Origin: Streptomyces sp. cg36
GTDB taxonomy: Bacteria; Actinomycetota; Actinomycetes; Streptomycetales; Streptomycetaceae
DNA: 64,000 nt
Reading direction: 5' to 3'
NCBI RefSeq assembly: GCF_041080675.1
Contig: NZ_CP163520.1
Location: forward strand, 6,229,501-6,293,500
Positions 1 through 9,418 of this stretch are shown here, in pieces. The stretch's first letter is position 1, and every line of letters begins with the position of its first letter. The translations under genes were made by a program, and so were the position numbers. The notes below the pieces were generated by a model. That model was not told the DNA's origin and searched no databases. It was given only the letters and a program-made list of their open reading frames with translations.

Positions 1-1
1 C

Positions 2-1270
2 GAGTGCCGCTCCTGCCCGGTGGTCCGCTCCTGCGGCGGCGGGCTCTACACCCACCGCTACCGCTCGTCCCGCGAGGCCGAGGGCCGGGACGCCTTCGAG
101 GGCCCCTCGGTCTACTGCGACGACCTGGCCGCCCTGGTGCGGGGCGTCGAGGCCCGCACGGCCGCCCGGAGCGTCCCGGAGGCCGTCACCGACCCCGGCG
201 AACTCGTGGCGGCCCAGCACGAGCTGACCCGCACCCTGCTCGCCCGGCTGCACGCCGATCTGGCCGGGCGCGGCGGCCCCGAGTGGGAGACCACCTGGCG
301 GCTCACCGCGCTGGCCGACGGTCCGGCCCTGGACGAGGTGCTGGCCCAGCCGTACGCCCGGAGCTGGCTGCTCACCACGCTGGAGGCGCTGCGCGAGGGG
401 CGGCCCGACGCCCTGGCCCACGCCCACCGGCTGGCGGCCTACACGGCCGCCGCCGCCGTGCGCGGCCGGCTCGACCTGCCGGTCACCGTTCCGTACACCG
501 ACGGCCGGCTGTGGCTGCCCACCCTCGGCGAACTGCGCGTCGGGGCCCCGGGGGAGTCCGGCCGGATCGAGGTGATCGCGGCCGAGAAGGGGTTTCGCGC
601 CGGACGTGAGGGGTTCGAGGTTGAGGTGGAGTGCCCGCGCGAGCCGTGCGGCGACTGGCTCCCGGTGCGCGGACTCGGCCGGGACGGGGCGCCCGATCCG
701 GCCCTGGACGACCTGGACCCGTACCGCGACTGCTTCGGGCGGCCGGTCAGCGCGCGGCTGGGGCTCGCCGCGGCCGACGAGTGGAGCGGGCGGCTCGGCG
801 CGGCCTGGGGGCTGCTCTCGGCCGCCGCGCCCGCTCACGCCGCTGCCGCGGCCACCGCGCTGACCACGCTCACCCCGCTGGCAGACGGCGGCGAACCGGC
901 CGTGGGGCGGCACGCCTACGGGGCGCTCGGGGTGCCGGTGGGGCTCACGGGGGAGGCGTTGGCGCTGGGGCTGCTGCGCGGTTCGCGCCGGGCCGCCTTC
1001 CGCGCACTCCTCGACGTCGCGGATCTGTACGCCTTGGACGGCGCCTGGCAGCATGCCGTCGACTGGCGCGCGGAGCCGGTGGAGATCTCCGTCGCGCTGG
1101 CCGAAACGCATGAGCGGGTGGCGGTCGCCGCCTACGACAGGAGTGCGCGCACCCTGGCGGAGACCCGGCGCTCGCTGGAAGCTCTTGAGGAGGCGGCCGA
1201 ACTCACCGTCAGCGGGAAGGCCCTGCTCGCCGCCGTCGTGCTGGAGTGGGAAGAGGCAGCCCGTGGATGA
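2..1270 (+). CDS. fxsB: FxsB-type radical SAM/SPASM peptide maturase, C-terminal part (5' end outside window)
   Basis: The visible 422 residues begin inside a SPASM-type cysteine cluster (C-x2-C-x5-C followed by GGG) that would bind an auxiliary Fe-S cluster. A long Ala/Leu-rich C-terminal domain follows. FxsB enzymes use radical SAM chemistry to form three-residue cyclophane cross-links in FxSxx-COOH precursor peptides. Identification rests on the SPASM remnant plus the downstream AAC(3), FxsC and FxsT genes, which form the known Fxs neighbourhood. The radical SAM CxxxCxxC motif lies upstream of the window. In many homologues the C-terminal domain carries HEXXH. Here no HEXXH is visible and the apparently equivalent stretch reads RGSRR before AAFRALLDV. 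The stop overlaps the next gene by 8 nt, so translation is probably coupled. Confidence 0.82.
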   Translation, partial: ECRSCPVVRSCGGGLYTHRYRSSREAEGRDAFEGPSVYCDDLAALVRGVEARTAARSVPEAVTDPGELVAAQHELTRTLLARLHADLAGRGGPEWETTWRLTALADGPALDEVLAQPYARSWLLTTLEALREGRPDALAHAHRLAAYTAAAAVRGRLDLPVTVPYTDGRLWLPTLGELRVGAPGESGRIEVIAAEKGFRAGREGFEVEVECPREPCGDWLPVRGLGRDGAPDPALDDLDPYRDCFGRPVSARLGLAAADEWSGRLGAAWGLLSAAAPAHAAAAATALTTLTPLADGGEPAVGRHAYGALGVPVGLTGEALALGLLRGSRRAAFRALLDVADLYALDGAWQHAVDWRAEPVEISVALAETHERVAVAAYDRSARTLAETRRSLEALEEAAELTVSGKALLAAVVLEWEEAARG

Positions 1271-2078
1271 ACGAGCCGCAGCATCGCTGGAGAGCGCCTT
1301 ACTGGACGACCTGGTCGCCATGGGGGTGAGGGAGGGGGACACGCTGCTCGTGCACGCCTCGTTGAGTGGTCTGGGGCACGGCCCGCGCGTCCTGGGGCAG
1401 GCGCTGTGCGCGGCGGTCGGGGGGCGGCTCAAGGGCACCCTGGTGGTTCCCGCGTTCACCCCGGAGAACTCGCTGACCTCGTCCGCCCACCACCGCCGCG
1501 CCCGGCAGGCGCGGGACCCGGCCGCGTACCGGGAGTTCCGCCGCAGGATGCCGGCCTTCGACCCGGAGCACACCCCCAGCCAGGGAATGGGCCGGCTGGC
1601 GGAGTGGGTGCGCACCTCGGAGGGGGCGGTCCGCAGCGGCCATCCGCAGACCTCCTTCGCCGCCTGGGGCAGCCGTTCCCTGGAACTGATGGCGGAACAC
1701 GAACCGGATTGCCACCTGGGGGAGAGGTCGCCGCTCGCGGCGCTCTGCCGCAGCGATGCCAAGGTTCTCATGATCAATGTCCCATTCGCCGTGTGCAGCG
1801 CCTTTCACCTCGCGGAATACCGTTATTGCCGCAACCCGCCGAAGAAGCTGTACAGCTGTGTGGTGCGCGACGAAAGTGGACGCAGGGGATGGTTCCACTA
1901 TCCCGACGTGGATCTCGACGACAGCGACTTCGAGACGATCGGGGCGGACCTTCCGGAGGAAATGCGCATCAAGTGGCAGCTGGGACGGAGAACGGCCCGG
2001 TTGTTTTCGATCAAGGGGGCGGTGGACCATGCGGTGGAGTGGATGACCGAAAAGCGGCCTTGTTTGACCGAACGCTGA
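1263..2078 (+). CDS. AAC(3)-family N-acetyltransferase of the Fxs locus
   Basis: This 271-residue protein has the usual length of the aminoglycoside 3-N-acetyltransferase fold. Near the N-terminus it has the family motif GDTLLVHASLSGLG, then VVPAFTPENS and a SGHPQTSFAAWG segment. The GTG start overlaps the fxsB stop by 8 nt. Homologues recur in FxSxx-COOH clusters, so the likely substrate is the cyclophane peptide or another locus product rather than an antibiotic; that is inference. Codon 13 (1299-1301) is TTA, a rare leucine codon that makes translation depend on the bldA tRNA in Streptomyces. The last third uses noticeably more AT-rich codons than neighbouring genes. Confidence 0.85.
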   Translation: MDERAAASLESALLDDLVAMGVREGDTLLVHASLSGLGHGPRVLGQALCAAVGGRLKGTLVVPAFTPENSLTSSAHHRRARQARDPAAYREFRRRMPAFDPEHTPSQGMGRLAEWVRTSEGAVRSGHPQTSFAAWGSRSLELMAEHEPDCHLGERSPLAALCRSDAKVLMINVPFAVCSAFHLAEYRYCRNPPKKLYSCVVRDESGRRGWFHYPDVDLDDSDFETIGADLPEEMRIKWQLGRRTARLFSIKGAVDHAVEWMTEKRPCLTER

Positions 2079-2138
2079 GGGGATGGAGCGTCGTGCGCTC
2101 CGGAATGATGTTCTTCAATACTGCAGGACGGGGGTCGT

Positions 2139-3479
2139 GTGCACGCATCAGCGCAGCCGCGTCCGGCCGACCAACATCGGCCCTACTTCTTTCTGAGTTA
2201 CGCGCACACGCCGAGGTACGGGGCGGGCGGCCCGGACCCCGACATGTGGGTGGAGCGGCTCTTCCGTGATCTCTGCGGCCATGTGATGGCCATGACCGAC
2301 CTGCCCGCCGGCGCGCCCGCCGGCTTCATGGACCGCGAGATACGGTCGGGCGAGGGCTGGTCGGAGCGTCTGGGCGAAGTCCTGGCCTCCTGCCGGGTGT
2401 TCGTGCCGCTGTTCTCGCCGCGCTACTTCGCGAGCGAGATGTGCGGCCGGGAGTGGTACGCGTTCGAGCAGCGCACCATCCAGCACCAGGCGTACACCAA
2501 CCGCCCGGCCGAGGCGATCGTGCCGGCGCTGTGGGTACCGGTCCCGCCCGAACAACTGCCCGGCCCGGCAGAGCGGTTGCAGTTCAACCACCGGGCCTTC
2601 GGCGACCGCTATGTCACCGACGGCCTCTACGGGCTGATCAAACTGCGGATATTCGCCGAGGAGTACGAGCGGGCCGTCTACGAGCTGGCGAAACGGATCG
2701 TGAGCGTCGCCGACGCCACGGCCATAAGGCCCGGCCGGCACGTCGACTACCGGCTGGCGCCCAGCGCCTTCGGCGCCGCCGCGAGCGAGGGCCCGCGCCC
2801 CATGCACGTCACCGTGGCCGCCCCCACCCGGCACGAGCTGCCCGAGGGCCGCGACGGCGCGTACTACGGCGACAGCCCGCTGGAGTGGAACCCGTACCAT
2901 CCCGTCTCCGCCCGGCCGCTGGCGCTGGTCGCCGAGGACATGGTGCGCTCGCTGAACTACCAGACCACCGTCTCGTCCTTCGACGAGGAGGTGCTCCACC
3001 TCGACGGGAAGCAGCCGCCGTCCCGCCCCGAGGTGCTGCTCGTGGACCGCTGGGCGCTGGAGGACGACGACCGGCGGGCCCGGCTCGCCGCCTTCGACGC
3101 CGAGCACCGCCCGTGGGTGAGCGTGGTCGTCCCGTGGAACCGGGAGGACCAGCAGAGCCGGGCGTCCGAGGTCGAGCTGACCCACCGGCTGGAGGAGACC
3201 ATGCCCTCCAAGATGCGCCAGGGCCGGGCCGCGTGCCGGGCCGCCGCCAAGGGCGTGCCCAGCATGGAGGCGTTCGGGCAGATACTGCCCCAGGTCGTGG
3301 AGGCGGCGGCACAGCAGTATCTGAGACACGCGACGGTCTATCCGCCCGCAGGGGGAGGGCACACCGAACGGCCGCGCCTGGTCGGGCCGATGGGCACCGA
3401 TTTCGGCACCACGCAGTACATCCCCGACAGGCTCGATCACGCGCCCGATGCGGAGGAGACGGATGACAGCCAGTCGTGA
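2139..3479 (+). CDS. fxsC: TIR-like protein FxsC
   Basis: This 446-residue protein begins with a TIR-like fold: PYFFLSYAHTPRYG near residues 15-28, then a helix and DREIRSGEGWSERLGEVLASCRVFVPLFSPRYF. A second, less recognisable domain follows (MHVTVAAPTRHELPEGRDG). FxsC is a named partner in FxSxx-COOH loci but its biochemical role is not established. The GTG start follows GGACGGGG. A 60-nt gap separates it from the acetyltransferase gene, and its 3' end overlaps fxsT by 17 nt. Whether the TIR domain hydrolyses NAD or only mediates protein contacts cannot be told from sequence alone. Confidence 0.88.
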   Translation: MHASAQPRPADQHRPYFFLSYAHTPRYGAGGPDPDMWVERLFRDLCGHVMAMTDLPAGAPAGFMDREIRSGEGWSERLGEVLASCRVFVPLFSPRYFASEMCGREWYAFEQRTIQHQAYTNRPAEAIVPALWVPVPPEQLPGPAERLQFNHRAFGDRYVTDGLYGLIKLRIFAEEYERAVYELAKRIVSVADATAIRPGRHVDYRLAPSAFGAAASEGPRPMHVTVAAPTRHELPEGRDGAYYGDSPLEWNPYHPVSARPLALVAEDMVRSLNYQTTVSSFDEEVLHLDGKQPPSRPEVLLVDRWALEDDDRRARLAAFDAEHRPWVSVVVPWNREDQQSRASEVELTHRLEETMPSKMRQGRAACRAAAKGVPSMEAFGQILPQVVEAAAQQYLRHATVYPPAGGGHTERPRLVGPMGTDFGTTQYIPDRLDHAPDAEETDDSQS

Positions 3480-6400
3480 CGGACGCATCGTCACGTTCTA
3501 CTCGTACAAGGGTGGTACGGGCCGCACCATGGCCCTCGCCAACACGGCCTGGATCCTTGCCGCCAACGGCAAGCGCGTCCTCGCGGTGGACTGGGACCTG
3601 GAGGCCCCGGGGCTGCACCGCTTCTTCCACCCGTTCCTCGACCCCTCGACCCTCGGCGCCACCACCGGGGTCATCGACCTGATCACCGAGTACGCCTGGG
3701 CCGCCACCAGCCCCGTGCCGCGCTCCGACGACTGGCACCGCGACTACGCGCGCATCCAGCCGCACGCGGTCTCGCTCACCCCGGAGGCGCTCGGCTGGCA
3801 GTTCCCCGACGGCGGCACCCTGGACTTCGTCTCCGCCGGCCGGCAGAACCGCGAGTACTCCGCGACCGTCTCCACCTTCGACTGGGACAACTTCTACGAC
3901 CGCCTGGGCGGCGGCCACTTCTTCGACGCCCTGCGCGAGGACATGAAGGAGAACTACGACTACGTCCTGATCGACAGCCGCACCGGCCTCAGCGACATCG
4001 CCGACATCTGCACCGTCCACCTGCCCGACGTGCTGGTGGACTGCTTCACCCTCAGCGACCAGTCCATCGACGGCGCCGCCTCCGTGGCCCGCCAGATCGA
4101 CGAGCGCTACAGCGGCCAGAACATCCGCATCCTGCCCGTCCCGATGCGCATCGACGAGGGCGAGAAGGAGAAGGCGGACGCCGGCCGGGCGCTCGCCCGC
4201 CTCAAGTTCGACCGCTTCCCGGCCGGGCTCTCCGGCGACGAACTCACCGCCTACTGGGGCGCGGTGGAGATCCCGTACCGCCCCTACTACGCCTACGAGG
4301 AGACGCTGGCCACCTTCGGTGACGAGGCCGGGCTCTCCAACTCGCTGCTCTCCGCCTTCGAGCGCCTCGCCTCCGTCGTCACCGAGGGCCGCATCACCTC
4401 GATGCCGACCGTCAACGAGGAGATCCGGCTGCGGATCCGGGACGCGTTCACCCGCCGCAGGCCCGCGCTCCCGGCCGACCTGTTCCTCAGCTACGTCGCC
4501 GAGAACCGGATGTGGGCCGACTGGATCGAGTCGGTCCTCACCCGCGCCGGGTTCCGGGTGGTGCCCCGTGACGTATCGGCCGAGCCCAGCGGCGCCGACG
4601 GGGAGGCGGTCGCCGCTGAGAACGCCGCACGAACCGTGGTGCTGCTGTCCAGCGCCTACCTCAAGTCGGCCCGCGCCGTGGAGATCTGGTCCCGGGCCGC
4701 CGCCGAAGACCCCTCGGGCGCCCGCCGCCAGCTGCTGCCGCTGCGGGTCGGCGACGTCCGGCTCACCGCGCCCTACATCGACCGCAACCCTGTCGACCTG
4801 TTCCGCCTCGACGAGGTGCACGCCACCACCGCGCTGCTGCGCGCGCTGGAGCGCCCGGTGCAGATCAGCGACGGGGTGGCGCCCGGCCCGCGGTTCCCCG
4901 GCACCGTCCCCAAGATCTGGAACGCGCCGCCGCGCAACCCCGGCTTCACCGGCCGCTCGCTGGTCCTGGAGCGGATGCGGGACCAGCTCGGCGGCGGCCT
5001 CGCCGTGGTCCTGCCGCAGCCCCAGACGCTCTACGGACTCGGCGGCGTCGGCAAGACCCAGGTGGCGATGGAGTACGTCCACCGGTTCATGGCCGACTAC
5101 GACCTGGTCTGGTGGATATCCGCGGAACAGCCCGACGACGTGGTGGCCGGGCTCGCCGAACTCGGCTCGCGGCTGGGCGTCCAGGGCGGCGACGACATGA
5201 GTTCGGCCTCCCGCGAGGCCATCGACCTGCTGCGGCGCGGGGTGCCCACCTCGCGCTGGCTGCTGGTCTTCGACAACGCCGACGACCCCGAGCAGCTCAA
5301 GCGGTTCTTCCCGCCGGGCGGGCCGGGCCACGTCCTGGTGACCTCCCGCAACCAGACCTGGTCGCAGTACGGCGACGCGCTGCCGGTCGACGTGTTCCTG
5401 CGCGAGGAGTCCGTGGAGCACCTCCAGCGGCGCGCCCCCGGCCTCTCGGCGGAGGACGCCGACCAGGTCGCGGTCGCGGTCGGTGACCTGCCGCTCGCCG
5501 TCGAACAGGCGGCGGCGTGGATCGCGGAGACGGCGACGCCGGTCGCCGCCTATCTGGAGCAGCTGGCCCAGCAGGCCCCCAGCGTCCTCGCGCTCAACCA
5601 GCCCGCGGGCTACCCGGAGCCGGTCGCGGCCACCTGGAACGTCTCCATCGAGCGGCTCAAGCAGCGCTCGCCCGCGGCGGTCCGGCTGCTCCAGCTCTGC
5701 GCGTTCTTCGCCCCGGAGCCGATCTCCGCCAACCTCCTCTACAGCAAGGAGATGATCGACGCCCTCAAGCCGTACGACGCCACGCTCCAGGAGAAGCTGG
5801 TGCTGGGCCGGGTCATCCGGGAGATCGGCCGGTTCGCCCTCGCCAAGGTCGACCAGGTCGGCAGCTCCATCCAGGTGCACCGGCTGGTCCAGGCCGTGAT
5901 CCGGGCGCAGTTGAGCGAATCGGAGCAGATGGACGCGCAGCACGCCGTCCACCGCATCCTGGCGGGCGCCCGGCCGGACGCCGACGAGCCGATCGACAAC
6001 CCGGAGACCTGGCCGCAGTTCAACACCATCTGGCCGCACCTCACCCCGTCCGAGGCGCGGCTCTGCAACGACTCGGAGACCCGCCGGCTGCTCATCGACC
6101 GGGTGCGCTACCTCTGGAAGCGCGGTGACTTCAACGCCGCCGCCAACACCGCCGAGGACCTGCGCGAGGAGTGGCGCGAGAAGCTCGGCCCCAACGACCT
6201 CCAATACCTCTACCTGCGCTTCCACCTCTCCAACATCCTGCGCTCGCGCGGACGTTACGTGGAGGCGATGGAGCTGGACGAGGAGACCCTGGCGCGCCAG
6301 ACGGAGGTGCTGGGCGCCTCGCACCCGCACACGTACATGACCACCAGCGCCCTGGCGATGGACCTGGGCGCGCTCGGCCAGTACAGCAAGGCGATGGAGC

Positions 6401-7398
6401 TGGCGACCGAGGCGCACGAGGGGTTCCGGCAGATCTTCGACGAGTCGCATCCGCGCACCCTCGCCGCCGCCAACAACCTCGCCCTGAACATGCGCATGCT
6501 CGGCCAGTACGCCCGGGCCCGCGAGCTCGACCAGGAGGTCTACGACCGCCGCACCGAGGTGCTCGGCCCGGACCACCCCTACACCCTCTCCTCCGCCATG
6601 AACCTGGCCCGCGACCTGCGCGAGGTCGGGCGGTACGAGGACTCGGTGACCCTGCTCAGCCGCACCTACGACCTGTACAAGGAGCAGCTGGGCCGGACCT
6701 TCCCGGGCACCCTGGCCGCGGCCAAGAGCCTCGCCGTGTCGCTGCGCCGGGCGGGCCGGCTCGACGACGCGCGGCGGCTGACGGCGGCCACCCGCAACCG
6801 CTACCGCGCCAAGTACACCTCCGCCAACCCGGACTGGCTGGCCTGCGACCTGAACATGGCCGCCGACCTGTTCGCCGCCGGGGACGCGACGGCGGCGCGG
6901 GACGCGGCCCAGGAGGTCGTCGACGAGTACGTCAAGGTGCCGGGGGAGCGGCATCCCTACACCCTGGCGGCCGTCAACAACCTGGGCATCTACCAGTGGG
7001 CCTGCGGTGCGCTGGACATCGCCGAGACGCTCTTGCAGAACACCATACGGACCATGAGCGACATACTCGGGGAGAACCATCCGCACGCCCTGTTCGCCGC
7101 CGTCAACCTGGCCAACGTGAAGGCCGACATGGGCGATCTGGAGGGCGCCCTGGAGATCGAGCGCGCCGCCGTGGCACGGCTGCGGGAGGTGCTGGGAGCG
7201 CACCACCCGGAGACGCTGGCGTGCAGCGCGAACATGGCGGTCACGCTCGACGGCCTGGGCCGCAAGGAGGAGGCCACGCATCTGCGGGCGGAGGCCGTGG
7301 AGGAGCTGCAACGGCTGCTCGGCGAGGACCACGCGTTCGTCCGGATCGCCCGGGACGAGCGCCGGGTGCAGCGCGACCTGGAGCCGCTGGCGGTGTGA
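3463..7398 (+). CDS. fxsT: FxsT: ParA-like ATPase, TIR, NB-ARC and tetratricopeptide protein
   Basis: This is a 1311-residue multidomain protein. Residues 16-22 are a deviant Walker A (KGGTGRT) of the ParA/MinD class. A TIR-like domain begins near residue 339 (DLFLSYVAENRMWADW). An NB-ARC/STAND P-loop (GLGGVGKTQ) lies near residue 525 with FDNADDPEQL as a Walker B-like segment. Kinesin-light-chain-type TPRs with recurrent HPHT/HPYT motifs run from about residue 915 to the end. ATG 3463 is preferred over ATG 3448 because GGAGG lies 6 nt before it. The architecture resembles signalling NTPases that sense and oligomerise. In this locus it probably regulates or traffics the Fxs peptide; that is inference. 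Confidence 0.88.
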   Translation: MTASRDGRIVTFYSYKGGTGRTMALANTAWILAANGKRVLAVDWDLEAPGLHRFFHPFLDPSTLGATTGVIDLITEYAWAATSPVPRSDDWHRDYARIQPHAVSLTPEALGWQFPDGGTLDFVSAGRQNREYSATVSTFDWDNFYDRLGGGHFFDALREDMKENYDYVLIDSRTGLSDIADICTVHLPDVLVDCFTLSDQSIDGAASVARQIDERYSGQNIRILPVPMRIDEGEKEKADAGRALARLKFDRFPAGLSGDELTAYWGAVEIPYRPYYAYEETLATFGDEAGLSNSLLSAFERLASVVTEGRITSMPTVNEEIRLRIRDAFTRRRPALPADLFLSYVAENRMWADWIESVLTRAGFRVVPRDVSAEPSGADGEAVAAENAARTVVLLSSAYLKSARAVEIWSRAAAEDPSGARRQLLPLRVGDVRLTAPYIDRNPVDLFRLDEVHATTALLRALERPVQISDGVAPGPRFPGTVPKIWNAPPRNPGFTGRSLVLERMRDQLGGGLAVVLPQPQTLYGLGGVGKTQVAMEYVHRFMADYDLVWWISAEQPDDVVAGLAELGSRLGVQGGDDMSSASREAIDLLRRGVPTSRWLLVFDNADDPEQLKRFFPPGGPGHVLVTSRNQTWSQYGDALPVDVFLREESVEHLQRRAPGLSAEDADQVAVAVGDLPLAVEQAAAWIAETATPVAAYLEQLAQQAPSVLALNQPAGYPEPVAATWNVSIERLKQRSPAAVRLLQLCAFFAPEPISANLLYSKEMIDALKPYDATLQEKLVLGRVIREIGRFALAKVDQVGSSIQVHRLVQAVIRAQLSESEQMDAQHAVHRILAGARPDADEPIDNPETWPQFNTIWPHLTPSEARLCNDSETRRLLIDRVRYLWKRGDFNAAANTAEDLREEWREKLGPNDLQYLYLRFHLSNILRSRGRYVEAMELDEETLARQTEVLGASHPHTYMTTSALAMDLGALGQYSKAMELATEAHEGFRQIFDESHPRTLAAANNLALNMRMLGQYARARELDQEVYDRRTEVLGPDHPYTLSSAMNLARDLREVGRYEDSVTLLSRTYDLYKEQLGRTFPGTLAAAKSLAVSLRRAGRLDDARRLTAATRNRYRAKYTSANPDWLACDLNMAADLFAAGDATAARDAAQEVVDEYVKVPGERHPYTLAAVNNLGIYQWACGALDIAETLLQNTIRTMSDILGENHPHALFAAVNLANVKADMGDLEGALEIERAAVARLREVLGAHHPETLACSANMAVTLDGLGRKEEATHLRAEAVEELQRLLGEDHAFVRIARDERRVQRDLEPLAV

Positions 7399-7405
7399 GG
7401 CGGGG

Positions 7406-7463
7406 GCCGGTGCGACCGCAGTGATCGCACCGGCCGGGCCGCCGCCCTCCCGGACGGCGGCCC
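7406..7463. terminator. Two tandem hairpins between convergent genes
   Basis: A perfect 10-bp inverted repeat (7406-7415 with 7425-7434, GCCGGTGCGA arms) is followed by a perfect 9-bp repeat (7436-7444 with 7455-7463, GGGCCGCCG arms). They lie between the ends of fxsT and the minus-strand hydrolase, where a bidirectional terminator is expected. There is no long T tract, as is usual in Streptomyces. Confidence 0.7.
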
Positions 7464-7473
7464 GCCCCTTCGC

Positions 7474-8409
7474 TCAGTCCTGCTCGATGAGCCAGGTCAG
7501 GATGGAGGGCAGGGCGTGCAGGGCGTCGAAGTGCGCGGCCGTCGGCTCCAGCACGGCCGTGGCGCCCGGGATCCGCTCGGCGAGCCAGCGCGAGTGGCCG
7601 ACCGGGGAGAACACGTCCTTCACCCCGTGCCAGAGCAGCACCTGCCCGGTGATGTCGGCCGGGTCGAACCCCCAGGGGCCGCAGAAGGCCAGCGCGTCGT
7701 CGATCCAGCCGTACGCGGAAGTGCGCAGCGCCTCCTGGTAGTTGCGCAGCAGCATGGAGCGCACCCCGGCGTCCTTGACCACCATGCGGTCGGCGTGGGT
7801 GAGGTCGCGGCGCAGTTCGTCGAGGAGCTGGATGGGGTTCTTGCGGATCTCGTCCGAGCGCGGGATGAGCCGGGCGGCGAACTCCTCGGGGTCGACCGAG
7901 GCGGTGGTGTACTCCTGGACGTTGTAGGCGGTCATCCCCTCGAACCAGTCGAGCCCCGCCGCGTCCCGGGGCGCCAGGGTGACCAGGGCGGCGGTCCGGG
8001 TGACCCGCTCGGGCAGCAGCGCGGCGCAGGCCAGCGCGTGCGGGGCGCCGCCGGAGCGGCCGACGACGGCGAAGCGTTCCAGTCCGTAACTGTCCGCGAT
8101 CGCCTTGACGTCCTGGACCACGTCGGCGACGCTGCGGCCGGCCAGCCGGTCGGAGCCGCCGTAGCCGGGCCGGTCATAGGCGATGAGCTGCATCCGGCGC
8201 TGGTAGAGGACCATGCCCCGGGGGGCCGGGCCCAGGCGGCTGCCCGGGGTTCCGTGCAGCAGGAAGACCGGACTGCCCCGGGGATCGCCGAAGCGCTCCA
8301 CCATCAGATGCCGTCCGTCCGCCGCGCGCACCCGACCGCGCACCCGTCCCCCCTCCGGTCGTGTACCGCCGTATCGGTTGTCGTATACAGGCATCGACTG
8401 TTGCGGCAT
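7474..8409 (-). CDS. alpha/beta hydrolase
   Basis: This 311-residue cytoplasmic enzyme has the alpha/beta hydrolase layout. The oxyanion motif LLHGTPGSR is near residue 50. The nucleophile elbow is GRSGG with Ser119, an acidic strand LLWHGVKDVFSP follows, and a histidine lies in AAHFDALH near the C-terminus. No signal peptide is seen. The start at ATG 8409 has GGGAGGGGA just upstream; ATG 8394 is an alternative. The substrate cannot be assigned. It is divergent from the slipin gene, with about 110 bp between the starts. Confidence 0.8.
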   Translation of the reverse strand: MPQQSMPVYDNRYGGTRPEGGRVRGRVRAADGRHLMVERFGDPRGSPVFLLHGTPGSRLGPAPRGMVLYQRRMQLIAYDRPGYGGSDRLAGRSVADVVQDVKAIADSYGLERFAVVGRSGGAPHALACAALLPERVTRTAALVTLAPRDAAGLDWFEGMTAYNVQEYTTASVDPEEFAARLIPRSDEIRKNPIQLLDELRRDLTHADRMVVKDAGVRSMLLRNYQEALRTSAYGWIDDALAFCGPWGFDPADITGQVLLWHGVKDVFSPVGHSRWLAERIPGATAVLEPTAAHFDALHALPSILTWLIEQD

Positions 8410-8521
8410 TCCCCTCCCGCCTGCGATTAACCCATTCAGTGAGTGTGACCGGGACTCCCCCCGCGACGGAAGCGGAGTTACCGTCGAAGTACACGTCCGA
8501 TTCGGACCCTTGGGGGCCGTG

Positions 8522-9418
8522 ATGGTCGAGGCATTGGTGGCGGCGGCTGTGGCTGTCGGATCCGCCGGCATCGTGTACGTACTGGCGGCTGCCCGGGTGG
8601 TCAAGCAGTACGAACGCGGGGTGGTGTTCCGGCTGGGCAAGCTCAGGGGTTCGGTCCGGGGCCCGGGTTTCACCCTGATCCTTCCGTTCGCCGACCGGCT
8701 CCACAAGGTGAACATGCAGATTGTGACGATGCCGGTCCCGGCCCAGGACGGCATCACCCGGGACAACGTCACGGTCCGGGTGGACGCGGTCATCTACTTC
8801 AAGGTGGTCGACCCGGCGGACGCGGTCGTCCAGGTCGAGGACTACCGCTTCGCGGTCTCCCAGATGGCCCAGACCTCGCTGCGCTCGATCATCGGCAAGA
8901 GCGAACTCGACGATCTGCTCTCCAACCGGGAGAAGCTCAACCAGGGACTGGAGCTGATGATCGACAGCCCGGCCATGGGCTGGGGCGTGCAGATCGACCG
9001 GGTGGAGATCAAGGACGTCTCGCTGCCGGAGACGATGAAGCGCTCGATGGCCCGCCAGGCGGAGGCCGACCGCGAGCGCCGGGCCCGGGTGATCAACGCG
9101 GACGCGGAGCTCCAGGCGTCGAAGAAGCTGGCCGAGGCGGCCGGGGTGATGTCGGAGCAGCCGGCCGCGCTGCAACTGCGGCTGCTGCAGACGGTGGTGG
9201 CGGTGGCGGCGGAGAAGAACTCGACGCTGGTGCTGCCGTTCCCGGTGGAGCTGCTGCGCTTCCTGGAGCGAGCGGCCCCGGCGGCGCCGCAGACGGCGGC
9301 GGCCCCGGCGGAGGACCAGACTGCGCCCGCCCCCGTCGAGGCGCCGACGGCACCTGCCCCCATCGAGGTCGATGGTCCGGAAAACGAAGGTCAACAGCTA
9401 AAAGGACCTTCAATCTAA
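8522..9418 (+). CDS. slipin / SPFH (band 7) membrane protein
   Basis: This 298-residue protein has one N-terminal membrane segment (residues about 2-24), then the SPFH hallmark VVKQYERGVVFRLGKLRG and GPGFTLILPFADRLHKVNMQ. A helical region with QAEADRERRARVINADAE follows. Slipins are stomatin-like scaffold proteins that organise membrane microdomains and often partner NfeD proteases. No nfeD is adjacent here. The C-terminal 45 residues are Ala/Pro-rich and look disordered. GTG 8519 is an in-frame alternative start. Confidence 0.87.
   Translation: MVEALVAAAVAVGSAGIVYVLAAARVVKQYERGVVFRLGKLRGSVRGPGFTLILPFADRLHKVNMQIVTMPVPAQDGITRDNVTVRVDAVIYFKVVDPADAVVQVEDYRFAVSQMAQTSLRSIIGKSELDDLLSNREKLNQGLELMIDSPAMGWGVQIDRVEIKDVSLPETMKRSMARQAEADRERRARVINADAELQASKKLAEAAGVMSEQPAALQLRLLQTVVAVAAEKNSTLVLPFPVELLRFLERAAPAAPQTAAAPAEDQTAPAPVEAPTAPAPIEVDGPENEGQQLKGPSI

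Noticed and set aside
2809..7332. 1507-codon minus-strand open frame opposite fxsT
   Set aside because: It is the antisense shadow of fxsC/fxsT caused by GC-rich third positions. Its Val/Gly/Arg-rich sequence has no domain, whereas the plus strand has clear motifs.
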